The translations under genes were made by a program, and so were the position numbers. A DNA stretch of 64,000 bases from Streptomyces sp. SID14478. GTDB lineage: Bacteria; Actinomycetota; Actinomycetes; Streptomycetales; Streptomycetaceae. Shown here piece by piece: positions 53,083-61,775 of the stretch. The stretch is taken from contig NZ_JAAGMG010001184.1 in assembly GCF_010548525.1 (NCBI RefSeq), forward strand, positions 1-64,000, given 5' to 3'. Below the pieces are notes generated by a model, which was given only the letters and a program-made list of their open reading frames with translations, had not been told where the DNA came from and did no database searches. How positions within the stretch are numbered: position 1 is the first letter of the stretch; the number at the start of each line of letters is the position of its first letter.

Positions 53083-54542
53083 ACCTGCCTGGGCAGGCAG
53101 AACATCAGGACCCACATCAAGGCGAGGAGGCCACCGACACACCACAGCACGGCGAGGAACGCGTCACGGTTGAGGGCGGCGTCGGCCGAGCCACCGGTGC
53201 CGGCGAAGAACACCAGGGCGGTCAGCGCCGTGCCGAGGGCGATGCCCAGATGCATAACGGTATTGAACAGACCCGAAGCCGAACCGGCATCCTTGTGCGG
53301 GACCCGGGCCAGCGACATGTCGGCCAGCGGCCCGCCGACCATACCGAGGCCGAAGCCGATCAGCATCACCGGCGCGGCCATCGCCGGCAGCGTCACGGCT
53401 GCCTGACCTGCGCCGGCCAGGATTCCGTACGCGACCGTCGACGCGAGCGTGATGAGGACCCCTGCCTGGGGCAGGCGACGGGCGAAACGCCCGCCACTCT
53501 TCGTCGTGACGGTCGCACCGGCCAGCTCTCCGAGGGAGAGCAGCACGAAGGCCAGGGCCGCGTGGAACGGGCTCATGCCCAGTCCCTGCTGAAGGTAGAG
53601 CGCCCAGGTCATGAAGAACAGCCCGCACAGCAGGCCGTGCATCAACTGCGCGGCCATGCCGCCGGAGAACTGCCGGCTTCGGAAGAGAGACAGTGCCACG
53701 AGCGGTGCGTTGCCCTGCTTGCGCTTCTGGTGGAGCAGGAAGACGCCGAGTACGAGGAGGCCGGCGGCGAGCAGGACGAAGCACCACAGCGGCCAGTGCC
53801 GCAGGTGCCCCTCGGTGAGTGGGAAGACGATCAGGACGATGGCCAGGGCGGACAGCAGCACGCCGATGAGATCGAGCCGCTCGGCCTTCTTCACCAACGA
53901 CTCGGGGATGAACCGGCGTCCCAGAAGGATCACGGCGAGACCGACGGGCACGTTGACCAGGAAGACCGGCCGCCACGACTGCCCGAACAGGTCGGCCTCG
54001 GTGAGCAGCCCGCCCATCACCGGGCCCAGCACATTGGCGAGCGACATGACGGCCCCGTACAGGCCGAACACCTTGCTGCGGTTCTGCCCCGCGAAGGTGA
54101 TGTGGAGGGTGGCCAGGATCTGCGGGATCATCACGGCTGCTCCCATGCCCTGGAGCCCACGGGCGCCGATCAGCACGCCCGGCCCGGTGGCGAGGCCGCA
54201 CAGCAGCGAGGCCGCCGTGAACACGACGGTGCCGACGAGGAGGACCCTCCGCCGGCCGTAGAGGTCGCCGAGGCGTCCGCCGGTGATCAGGCCGATCGCG
54301 ATGGGCAGCGAGTAGCCGGTGGTCAGCCACTGCACCGCGTCCGGTCCGGCGCTGGTCGACTCCTGGATCGCGGGCAGGGCGGTCAGCACGACCGACTGGT
54401 CGATCATGTCCATCAACTCGGCGCCCAGCAGCACCAAGAGGGCGATCCAGGCGGCCAGGCCCATGGCCGAAAGCTCAGGTGTGGGAGGGCCTGGGGGAGA
54501 GGCGGTGTGCTGTGGCTCGTTGTCGAGCGCGGAGGAAGACAC
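53049..54542 (-). CDS. MFS exporter, DHA2-type (14 helices)
   Basis: 497 residues from GTG 54542 (AGGAG upstream, followed by VSSSALDNEP). Fourteen hydrophobic segments; D-x-S/T motif in LMDMIDQSVVLTALPAI, motif A loop GRLGDLYGRRRVLLVG and motif C-type GLQGMGAAVMIPQIL. The extreme C-terminus (VNNQADGEQPG) is shaped by a 19-base tandem duplication. Drug or metabolite exporter by family; no adjacent regulator is certain. Confidence 0.92.
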   Translation of the reverse strand: MSSSALDNEPQHTASPPGPPTPELSAMGLAAWIALLVLLGAELMDMIDQSVVLTALPAIQESTSAGPDAVQWLTTGYSLPIAIGLITGGRLGDLYGRRRVLLVGTVVFTAASLLCGLATGPGVLIGARGLQGMGAAVMIPQILATLHITFAGQNRSKVFGLYGAVMSLANVLGPVMGGLLTEADLFGQSWRPVFLVNVPVGLAVILLGRRFIPESLVKKAERLDLIGVLLSALAIVLIVFPLTEGHLRHWPLWCFVLLAAGLLVLGVFLLHQKRKQGNAPLVALSLFRSRQFSGGMAAQLMHGLLCGLFFMTWALYLQQGLGMSPFHAALAFVLLSLGELAGATVTTKSGGRFARRLPQAGVLITLASTVAYGILAGAGQAAVTLPAMAAPVMLIGFGLGMVGGPLADMSLARVPHKDAGSASGLFNTVMHLGIALGTALTALVFFAGTGGSADAALNRDAFLAVLWCVGGLLALMWVLMFCLPRQVNNQADGEQPG

Positions 54543-54970
54543 GACGGGGAACTCCTGGTCCAAGAGGACCGGGGAGCCTGCCGACAGCCACACCGGGGGC
54601 CGGAGAACACGAAACCCGGGGCAGACGGCAGAGCTGCACCCGGGAAGAGAAACTACGGGGAAGGATGACGCAACTCAGGCCAGCACGACGTCCGCCCCGC
54701 ACACGTGCGACGACTCAGCACGCGGGGAACACGGACGACTACTCGGCCTGGTTAATAAGACGTCACCTCAAGATCGACACGAAGGAACAGGAACTCGCCC
54801 ACGATACGACATGCTTACCTCTCGCCGCACCGAGATTTTCCTGCAGCGGTGCAGGACGCCACGCCGCCAGATGTCTCACAGAAGGTGGGCAATGCAAGAA
54901 CACGGGCCTGCAGGCCACGGGTCTCTGCGACGGGACAGCGCAGGCCGGTCTGAACGGCCCGAGCCAGAAC
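54543..54970. other. gene-free stretch of about 430 bases
   Basis: Upstream region of the MFS gene. It is AT-richer around 54750-54800 (GGTTAATAAGACGTCACC), a likely promoter zone on the minus strand; no protein frame is supported. Confidence 0.45.
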
Positions 54971-55306
54971 CTACGGCCCCGAAACGGAGACAGGCGGTGA
55001 CCGGGCCGATCGCTGTAGCCCTGCCGGGCCGGACAGAGCTACAGCAAGAGGTGGCCGGCCGGGCGGCGTGGATTGGCCGTTGTACTGCTCGACGATCCAG
55101 ATGCGGTCGGTGGCGGGTTCGGCAGTCCGCAGCTCCAGCTGGGTCCAGTCGTAGTTGCCTTGCTGATCCAGGGCCACGGCGAGCCGCTGATTGCCCTTGG
55201 GCTTGATCATGACTGCCGTACTACCGAGGATCTCGCCCATGGTGGCGTCCTGCTCCGTCCCGGTGACGACCGGGTCTGTGCGCTCGTATGTGCTCGACCC
55301 CGTCAT
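54971..55306 (-). CDS. possible small protein of unknown function
   Basis: 111 residues from ATG 55306 (MTGSSTYERTDPVVTGTEQD). Good codon bias over the first 80 residues (through WTQLELRTAEPATDRIWIVE), then it decays, so it may be a real protein with a poor tail or a 3'-damaged gene. No ribosome site is obvious. No family recognised. Confidence 0.4.
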   Translation of the reverse strand: MTGSSTYERTDPVVTGTEQDATMGEILGSTAVMIKPKGNQRLAVALDQQGNYDWTQLELRTAEPATDRIWIVEQYNGQSTPPGRPPLAVALSGPAGLQRSARSPPVSVSGP

Positions 55307-55662
55307 CTGCAGCAATAGTTGCCGCCGATCAGCGCGCTGCGCCCGCCATTACTCCGTAATCGAGGGGACGTGCGCAGATTGCGCCTGCCCTGCGCTCACG
55401 GCGCGGGCTGGATCAGCGGCTGCCTGCCCGACTCCTCAGGGCGCTCGGAAACGTCTGCACGGTGGTCATCGGCCATCCGCGGGCGAGCCAGAAATTCGAC
55501 CACGGTGTGTGGAATTTGAAATGGATCATCAACTCTTGCTCAGCGTCATGCGGGGCATGGAGCACCCCCGCATACATTGTCCGGGCGCCATCAGGACCAG
55601 ATGGGGCACGGAACGGGGGAGCAGGCAGGTCCGCTTCCCCTGCACTTTTACGGGGAGTTCAG
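55307..55662. other. gene-free stretch of about 355 bases
   Basis: Upstream region of the secreted-protein gene, lower in G/C than its neighbours near 55440-55560; nothing else recognised. Confidence 0.4.
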
Positions 55663-56256
55663 ATGCACAGGAAGTTGATTGCCTCTTTGGCCACCACGGG
55701 CGTGACCGCCTGCCTCATGGCTGCGGTACCGGCGACCGCGGCCTCTGCGGGCCCGTTGATCTGCGAACTGGGTCACTACTCGGTGAAGTGGGACTTCCCC
55801 AAGCACCCTTGGAAGATCACCCACGTCAAGGGCTACGAGAAGCAGTACTCGGGCGGGGCCCGCAAGGTCACGCGACACACGGAGCACGTGGCGACGGCCA
55901 GTTCCGGCATGACCTTCACCAGCAGCGTCAACGCCAACTTCTCGGTGGGCAAGGTGCTGGGGAGCCTGGATGCGCAGTTCTCCGGGGAGTACCGGCACGA
56001 CAAGAGCCATTCCGAGACGCGCAGCCTGACGGTGGAGGACACCCTCGCAAAGAAGGGCCGGTACTTCTTCTACGTAGGCCGCCGCCAGGCCTCCGGCTAC
56101 TGGACGGGCTACTACTGTGACGGCGGTCGGAGCCTGATCAAGAAGGCCACCGGACAGGCCAAGACCTACTCGATCCGGGTGGACGGGGCAGTGCGCTGCG
56201 GTGAGTCGGTCAGTCGCAAGGCACTGGCGTACAAGGTGAAGCAGAAGTACTGCTGA
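55663..56256 (+). CDS. secreted protein with aerolysin-like beta-rich pattern
   Basis: 197 residues from ATG 55663 (GGGGAG upstream). Signal peptide MHRKLIASLATTGVTACLMA with cleavage near ATAASA. The mature protein has long alternating Ser/Thr/hydrophobic strands (TASSGMTFTSSVNANFSVGK, then a GSLDAQFSGEYRHDKSHSET turn) like those of beta-pore-forming proteins, plus cysteines at both ends (ICEL, YYCDG, RCGES, KYC). The fold assignment is inference from pattern only. Closed by a strong terminator. Confidence 0.82.
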   Translation: MHRKLIASLATTGVTACLMAAVPATAASAGPLICELGHYSVKWDFPKHPWKITHVKGYEKQYSGGARKVTRHTEHVATASSGMTFTSSVNANFSVGKVLGSLDAQFSGEYRHDKSHSETRSLTVEDTLAKKGRYFFYVGRRQASGYWTGYYCDGGRSLIKKATGQAKTYSIRVDGAVRCGESVSRKALAYKVKQKYC

Positions 56257-56287
56257 CGGACATGTGAAGCACGGCTGATCCGTTGTA

Positions 56288-56326
56288 GGCCGGGCCCGGT
56301 GCCGTGAACAGGCGCCGGACCCGGCC
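56288..56326 (+). terminator. terminator of secreted-protein gene
   Basis: A 16-bp stem, GGCCGGGCCCGGTGCC against GGCGCCGGACCCGGCC, with one mismatch and one G-T pair, over a 7-base loop. Confidence 0.75.
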
Positions 56327-56464
56327 GCCCGGTGATCTTTGTGAGGTCGCATCGGCAACACTGCGACCTGGCGGCGGCTCTCGCCGTCTGTGGTCGGGAG
56401 TCGGACGACCCAGGTAGCGCGTGGACCATTGTGACGCCGGTCGACCACGCTCCGGCCTGCCAGG

Positions 56465-56510
56465 GCGAGATGGCCGTCTGCGACACGGCGAGATGGCCGT
56501 CTGCGACACG
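56465..56510. repeat. 23-bp perfect tandem duplication
   Basis: The 23-base unit that starts GCGAGATGGCCGTCTGCGAC (56465-56487) is repeated exactly at 56488-56510. Confidence 0.9.
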
Positions 56511-56807
56511 ACGAACGGACGAGCGGCTCAAGCCGACGAGCCGGTGGAGGTGTTCGGGCAGGTCGTGCGGCGGGAGAGCCTTCCATCAGTGTGGATCCGT
56601 CGCACACCTATCGGGTTCAGGTGGTGTGGCGCGAGCTCGTTTCACAAGCGCACCTGGCGCACTTCATCGCTTCGGTCCGGCGCCGCCGGGTCTGCCGTGG
56701 GCTGGTGCGCAGTCTGTGCGCAGGCGGTTTCCGAATGGTCCTGCTTCGGCACCGTGAGAAGTCGATGATCGCCGACAGCTATCGATAGGTAACACCCCGG
56801 GAAGGGC

Positions 56808-56838
56808 TTGATCTCAACTCAGGTTGAGGTTCTACATT
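56808..56838 (+). promoter_or_regulatory. MerR-family type promoter
   Basis: -35 TTGATC (56808-56813) and -10 TACATT (56833-56838) are separated by 19 bp, the long spacer that MerR activators need. Overlapping the -35 and running into the spacer is the inverted repeat CTCAAC-TCAG-GTTGAG (56813-56828). The predicted start is about 56845, the A of the ATG of the next gene. No merR gene is adjacent. Confidence 0.75.
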
Positions 56839-56844
56839 GCAGAC

Positions 56845-57264
56845 ATGGACTCGATCTTCACTTCGAAAGAGCGTGCATATCTGCTCGGCCAGAGCCTCGG
56901 GCGGCTGGCCACCGCTGCCCCGGACGGGACGCTCGCGGTGCGCCCGGTCGGTTTCCGCCTGAACGAGGACGGGACGGTCGATATTGGTGGTCCGGACAAC
57001 GCGAAGAGCCGGAAGTACCGCAACGCGGAGACCCACCCACAGGTTTCGTTCGTCGTCGACGACATGACTCCGGAGGATGCCCCCGATGCTGTCGCCCCTG
57101 GGTGGGGGCGCGGTGTGGAGATCCGGGGCAGGGCCGAACTGATCGTGGTCGAATTGCCTCCAGTGGCACCGGATTTCTTCAGCAAGGAGGTGATTCGGAT
57201 CCACCCGGAGCGGATCGTCAGCTGGCATCTGGAGGGCCGCGGCAACCACGCCCGGAACGTGTAG
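56845..57264 (+). CDS. pyridoxamine-5'-phosphate-oxidase-fold (PPOX, F420/FMN-type) protein
   Basis: 139 residues from ATG 56845. Split-barrel flavin-binding fold: RAYLLGQSLGRLATAAPDGT, LAVRPVGFRLNEDGTVDIGG, KYRNAETHPQVSFVVDD and EIRGRAEL. Members use FMN or F420 to reduce small molecules. The start coincides with the predicted transcription start of a MerR-type promoter, so translation is probably leaderless. Likely a stress- or xenobiotic-induced reductase. Confidence 0.9.
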   Translation: MDSIFTSKERAYLLGQSLGRLATAAPDGTLAVRPVGFRLNEDGTVDIGGPDNAKSRKYRNAETHPQVSFVVDDMTPEDAPDAVAPGWGRGVEIRGRAELIVVELPPVAPDFFSKEVIRIHPERIVSWHLEGRGNHARNV

Positions 57265-57387
57265 GCGCACACTCTTCGCCTTGCTTGATCTGAGACCGTC
57301 ATTCCAGTGCTTGACCTCGAACAAGACCTTCAGCGAATGGGGCCAGGCACGGCTGCCGCACTCGCCATCCGGCTCACGACGCGGTCG

Positions 57388-57912
57388 CTAGTGACCCGGC
57401 ATGCGGAGCCACTGAATTGTTGTGACGAGCTCCTCGCCGAAGTCCTCGCAGAGCGCGAGCAACGCGCGACCCGTGGACGAGTCGAGCAGCCCTGCGGAAT
57501 CGGGGAGAACCCCGCGAGCACCGTGGCAGGCGGTCTCGACAGCGAAGTGGCGCGACGCGAAATGGCCCTCGCTCGCCCAGTCCGCCAGGTCGGCGAGGTA
57601 CTGGTGGTGGGCTTCCTCCGAGGGGTGGTAGTAGGAGGAGCCTTCGACGAGACCGTCGAGGTAGGTCGCCAGGCCGGCCGACGCACGACCACTCGCTCGA
57701 CTTCGTCCACGCCAGGATTGTCCGGCAGTTCGCCGAAGGTCAGCAGGTTGCTGATGGTCTCCAACAGAAAGAGTTGGCCCGTGTCCGGGTCGACTTCGGA
57801 CGTGAAGAGCGGGGCCGTGCACAGCTCGGAGACTGCTCGCAGGCAGGGCCAGGACGACCGCCTGACGCCGGTGAATGGGCTTCAGGTCCGGCAATCGCTC
57901 GATCCGCACCAC
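57388..57912 (-). pseudogene. unidentified gene broken by two frameshifts
   Basis: Coding-like minus-strand sequence changes frame twice. It reads RIERLPDLKPIHRRQAVVLA from 57912, then continues in another frame (VSELCTAPLF and LLETISNLLTFGELPDNPGV, about 57840-57690), then returns to the first frame (ASAGLATYLDGLVEGSSYYH and TGRALLALCEDFGEELVTTI) to the stop at 57388. The shifts lie near 57845-57855 and 57680-57690. The pieces join into one helical protein of about 175 residues with no recognised family. It follows a similarly broken nucleotidyltransferase gene. Confidence 0.65.
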
Positions 57913-58075
57913 GTTCTTGAGTCAGGCCTTGTGATCTACCGTCCCCGCGCGCCCCCTTTACCTCGGGGCACCGGAGAAGCCGTCGAAGGACCACGTGACC
58001 GCCAGGACGGCCCGTTCACCACCGTTGCGCCGCGAGTGCCTCCGGCAGGGGAAGCCTCCGGTTGAGAGGACGGCT

Positions 58076-58519
58076 TCAGCAGGCAGCCGCAAGGTCGTTG
58101 AGGAGTCCTGTGGGGTCGTGGAGGATGCGGGCGCCGTCGGTGACGACCCGACGTGTGCCCGGGCGAGGTGTCCGCCCAGATTGGCGAGCCGATGCCGATC
58201 TCGATCTCGAGGCCGGATGCGGTGACGTGGCGGCGTTCGGTGATGGCCCCGAACGTCTGGGCGCGCACGAGGTCGCCGAGGCCCAGTTCCGCGACCCAGG
58301 CGTCGTCGTGGAGGTACAGGGCTTCTTCGGTGGTCAGAAGGATGACGTCGACGTCCGACTCGGGACGCGCGGCGTTGCGTGCGTAGGACCCCACAAGGAG
58401 CAGACCGACGATATCGACGCGTTGCGAGGCCCATCGGCTGAAACGGGAGAGGAGACCCTCGACCTCTTGGACGCGTTCCGGAGTCGCTGCCCGTCCTTGG
58501 CGGCGCCTTGCTGCGACAT
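58076..58519 (-). pseudogene. nucleotidyltransferase gene broken by two frameshifts
   Basis: From ATG 58519 the sequence reads MSQQGAAKDGQRLR, then must shift near 58478 to continue ERVQEVEGLLSRFSRWASQR and LLVGSYARNAARPESDVDVI. The pol-beta-type signature GSYARNAARPESDVDV (G-S-x10-D-x-D) is intact, followed by LRAQTFGAITERRHV-like and EIEIGIGSPIWADTSP segments. A second shift near 58160 is needed to reach RRVVTDGARILHDPTGLLND and the TGA at 58076. As assembled, no single frame gives the full protein. Family members are aminoglycoside-type or antitoxin-like nucleotidyltransferases. Confidence 0.75.
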
Positions 58520-58750
58520 TCGAGAGACCTCCCTGGTCGAAGACAGGAGAACGACCCTACCCACGCGTCGAGAGTGCCGCACCGGCCGGCCGCATTCGCC
58601 GACCCTCGCCCCCTTCCTTGGCGGAGGCGGCCGTCATTCAGGCCCTGATCAGGTTTCGCGCGATCACTCCTACGTTCGAGTGCCGGGTCTGCTCTGCCGG
58701 AGGCAGAACGGCGGCCGGACCGGGCTCGACGATCACTACAGTCCAGGCTC

Positions 58751-59488
58751 ATGACGACGATGACGACGCGCACGGTCACGTATCCGGCCGACGGTTTGAC
58801 GATGATCGGGCATCTCGCGCTCCCGGCCGGTGTCGATCGCCGGCCTGCGGTGCTGCTCGGACCGGAGGGCACGGGGCTCAGCGACGTCGAGCGCCGCCGG
58901 GCCGATGTTCTCGCCGAGTTGGGATACGTAGCGCTGGCCTTCGACCTCCATGGCGGACGCTATCTGAGCGACCCCGAGGAGATGCTGGCCCGTTGCCTGC
59001 CATTGCTTGCTGATCCTGACCGGATGCGGGGCATCGGCCATGCGGCGCTCGACGTGTTGCGCGCCGAACCGCGGGTCGATTCCGACCGGATCGCCGCCGT
59101 CGGCTACGGCACCGGGGGAGCCATCGGGCTGGAACTCGGGCGCGACGGTGTCAACCTTCGCGCGATCGGGACGTTGAACGCACTGACCACGGGCCGTCCG
59201 GGCGAGGCAGCGCGCATTCGGTGCCCGGTGTGGGCCGGCGTCGGGTCGGAGGACCCGATCATGTCGCCCGCGCAACGCGAGGCGTTCACCGAGGAGATGC
59301 AGACCGCCGGCGTCGACTGGCGCCTCGCGGTCTACGGCGGCGCCTTGCACGCCTTCCACCATCCGCCGGTCGACCACCCTGCGGTCGCGGGTGTCGGCTA
59401 CCACCCGCGGCACGCGCAGCGAGCCTGGCGCGATGTCGTCGACCTGCTTGCCGAGTGTCTGCCCGTGACGGAGAACCAGGGGGCTTGA
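58751..59488 (+). CDS. dienelactone hydrolase-family protein without the usual nucleophile
   Basis: 245 residues from ATG 58751. Alpha/beta hydrolase of the DLH type: LPAGVDRRPAVLLGPEGTGL, YVALAFDLHGGRYL and the C-terminal YGGALHAFHHP with the His. The elbow where DLH has G-x-C-x-G reads GYGTGG, so the Cys/Ser nucleophile is replaced by Gly. Homologues with the same reading exist, so this may be a distinct subgroup with another activity rather than decay. Confidence 0.88.
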   Translation: MTTMTTRTVTYPADGLTMIGHLALPAGVDRRPAVLLGPEGTGLSDVERRRADVLAELGYVALAFDLHGGRYLSDPEEMLARCLPLLADPDRMRGIGHAALDVLRAEPRVDSDRIAAVGYGTGGAIGLELGRDGVNLRAIGTLNALTTGRPGEAARIRCPVWAGVGSEDPIMSPAQREAFTEEMQTAGVDWRLAVYGGALHAFHHPPVDHPAVAGVGYHPRHAQRAWRDVVDLLAECLPVTENQGA

Positions 59489-59686
59489 TTCCGGCAAAGG
59501 CGCTGGCATCAGGCCTGGTCGGTGTCATGCCGGGGACACATTGAGCAGCGTGGACGGTTCGGCCGGCGCGGTGCAAAGGCACCGATCCAGGCCGACGGAG
59601 GCGGGTGGTAGAGCGTAAGAACGCCCGGATGCATCACCTCGGCCTGCTCCGCCGGTCCACCAGATCTCGTCCGGGTGAGGCGACGG

Positions 59687-59960
59687 TCACAAGGTCACCA
59701 CGGGCACGCCGTCCGGGTGGTCGGCGAGCAGAGCCGCGATGTGGTCCGCGCAACGGAGCGCGGCCGTGGCCATGGCGCTCCTGGTCATCCCGGCGACATG
59801 CGGGGTCAGCAGGGCGTTCGGCAGGCCGAGGAGCGGCGAGGCGAAGGTGGCGTGTTCGTGCGCGAAGGTGTCGACGGCGGCTGCCGAGAGAGGATGTGCG
59901 GGGTCGCGCAGCGCATCTGCCAGCTCGGGTCCCGCCGAGGCGCGGCCGAGGCCAACTGGG
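59687..59960 (-). pseudogene. D-isomer-specific 2-hydroxyacid dehydrogenase fragment
   Basis: About 90 codons matching only the C-terminal end of the family: ELADALRDPAHPLSAAAVDT, HATFASPLLGLPNALLTPHV (with the catalytic His of LTPHVAGMT) and DHPDGVPVVTL. The NAD-binding domain and N-terminal part are absent; upstream sequence is non-coding and soon meets the ABC-F terminator. A 5'-deleted remnant. Confidence 0.8.
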
Positions 59961-60049
59961 CGCGCCGCCCGCCAGTTGGACGCCGCTCGGGGATCGGAGT
60001 GCGCGCACTGCGCCGGGCGGCGTCTGTCTCGACGGTGGTGTGGATGATG

Positions 60050-60104
60050 CCCCGCCATCCGGCCCGGCTCTGTCGCGGGGAGCCGCGTGGGCCGGATGGC
60101 GGGG
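60050..60104 (-). terminator. very strong terminator of ABC-F gene
   Basis: CCCCGCCATCCGGCCC (60050-60065) and GGGCCGGATGGCGGGG (60089-60104) are exact inverse complements (16 bp). Directly inside, GGCTC (60066-60070) and GAGCC (60080-60084) extend the stem past a 4-base bulge. It begins 9 bases after the ABC-F stop. Confidence 0.88.
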
Positions 60105-60112
60105 GTGGTGGG

Positions 60113-61717
60113 TCAGGCGAGGGTGATCAGGTCGCGGTGGTCCTCGCTCCACAGGTCCTCGTCCGCGTCCGGCAGCAGCAGGACCCGGTCGGGACGCAGG
60201 GCGTCGATGGCACCCTCGTCGTGGGTGACCATCACGATCGCTCCCGGGTAGGAGCCGACCGCCGCCAGGACCTCGGTGCGGGAGGCGGGGTCGAGGTTGT
60301 TGGTCGGCTCGTCGAGGAGCAGGACGTTCGCGCCGGAGTGGACCAGCCCGGCAAGCACCAGTCGCGTCTTCTCCCCTCCGGACAGCACTCCGGCTCGTTT
60401 GTCGGCGTCGTCTCCGGAGAACAGGAACGCGCCCAGGACGCGCCGGACTTCACCCTCACTCAGGTGCGGGGCGGCATCGGCCAAGTTCTGTCGGACGGTG
60501 CGGTCACGGGAAAGGGTGTCGTGTTCCTGGGCGAAGTAGCCCAGGCGCAGACCGTGTCCGTGTACCACGCGGCCGGAATCCGGCAGTTCCGTACCGGTGA
60601 GGAGGCGCAGCAGAGTCGACTTGCCCGCGCCGTTGAGGCCGAGGATCACCAGCCGGCTACCCCGGTCCACGGCGAGGTCCACGCCGCCCAAGACCTGGTG
60701 GTCGCCGTAGGACTTGGTGAGGCTGATGGCGCCGAGCGGTGTGCGTCCGCAGGGAACGGGCTCGGGCAGCCGGATCCTGGCGACCTTCTCCGTGCGCCGG
60801 GCCGGGTCGAGTTCGGCCAGCATGCGGTCGGCGCGCCGGGCCATGCTCCTGGCCATCACGGCGGTCGCCGAACGGGCCTTCATCTTGTCGGCCTGTGCGT
60901 GCAGGGCGGTGGCCTTGCGTTCGGTGTTCGTCCGCTCACGGACACGGCGCCGCTCATCGGCCTCGCGCTGGGCGAGGAACGTGTGCCAGCCGGTGTTGTG
61001 CAGGTCGATCGTGGCGCGGGTGGCGTCCAGGCGGAACACCCGGTTGACCACATCGGCGAGCAGCGCGGGGTCGTGGCTGATGACCACCAGGCCACCGGTG
61101 TGGTTGCGGAGGAAGGTGCGCAGCCACGCGACAGAGGCGGCGTCCAGGTGATTGGTCGGCTCGTCCAGCAGCAGTGTGCCGTCATGTCCGGCGAACAGGG
61201 TGCGGGCCAGTTCCACCCGCCGTTTCTGCCCGCCGGACAGATCGCCGACCCGCTCGCCCAACACCCGCCCGGGCAGGCCCAGTCCGGTGGCCACCCGGGC
61301 CGCCTCGGCCTCGGCCGCGTAGCCGCCGGCGGCCTGGAAGGCTGCCTCCGCGTGCGCGTAGGCCCTCATCGCCCGCTCCAGCAGGAGCGGCGTGTCAGCG
61401 TCGGTCATCGCTGCCTCGGCTGTGCGCAGTCGGTGCAGGGTGCGGTCCAGGCCACGGGCGGACAGGATCCGGTCGGTGACCGTGACGTCCGGGTCGGCGG
61501 CGTGGGAATCCTGTGCCAGGAACTCGGCCGGGCCGACGTGCGTGATGCTGCCGGCGGCGGGTGTGGCCTGCCCGGCCAGGGCGGTCATCAGGGTGGTCTT
61601 GCCCGCACCATTGCGGCCCACCAGGCCGATGCGGTCGCCGGGGGAAACGGTGAAGGAGATGTCGGAGAGCAGCAGGCGGGCGCCCGCGCGCAGCTCGACA
61701 CCACGAACGGTAATCAT
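60113..61717 (-). CDS. ABC-F family ATPase (ribosome-associated)
   Basis: 534 residues from ATG 61717 (GGAG 12 bases upstream). Two ABC units without membrane helices: Walker A GRNGAGKTTL and GLNGAGKSTL, signatures LSGGQKRRVELARTL and LSGGEKTRLVLAGLV, Walker B TLLLDEPTNHLDAASV and NVLLLDEPTNNLDPAS. The linker between them (about 225-300, rich in Arg/Lys/Ala, ERRRVRERTNTERKATALHA) is the tRNA-interaction region. ABC-F proteins bind the ribosomal E site; some protect against ribosome-targeting antibiotics. The short inter-domain linker does not by itself prove resistance. See the leader upstream. Confidence 0.94.
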   Translation of the reverse strand: MITVRGVELRAGARLLLSDISFTVSPGDRIGLVGRNGAGKTTLMTALAGQATPAAGSITHVGPAEFLAQDSHAADPDVTVTDRILSARGLDRTLHRLRTAEAAMTDADTPLLLERAMRAYAHAEAAFQAAGGYAAEAEAARVATGLGLPGRVLGERVGDLSGGQKRRVELARTLFAGHDGTLLLDEPTNHLDAASVAWLRTFLRNHTGGLVVISHDPALLADVVNRVFRLDATRATIDLHNTGWHTFLAQREADERRRVRERTNTERKATALHAQADKMKARSATAVMARSMARRADRMLAELDPARRTEKVARIRLPEPVPCGRTPLGAISLTKSYGDHQVLGGVDLAVDRGSRLVILGLNGAGKSTLLRLLTGTELPDSGRVVHGHGLRLGYFAQEHDTLSRDRTVRQNLADAAPHLSEGEVRRVLGAFLFSGDDADKRAGVLSGGEKTRLVLAGLVHSGANVLLLDEPTNNLDPASRTEVLAAVGSYPGAIVMVTHDEGAIDALRPDRVLLLPDADEDLWSEDHRDLITLA

Positions 61718-61775
61718 GGAAGGACGCTCCGAGAAAGCAAAGGGACACACTTCTGGTACGGAAGCGGGTCCTTGG

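Larger units (their letters stand above)
56257..56844. other. stretch of about 590 bases without a secure gene
   Basis: Contains the terminator at 56288-56326, a perfect 23-bp tandem duplication (56465-56510) and, at its end, the MerR-type promoter (56808-56838). A plus-strand frame at 56591-56788 (MDPSHTYRVQVVWRELVSQA) has mixed codon use and may be a gene remnant. Confidence 0.5.

Noticed and set aside
57388-58519. MNT/HEPN toxin-antitoxin pair
   Set aside because: The nucleotidyltransferase fits, but the neighbour shows no HEPN R-x4-6-H motif and both genes are broken.
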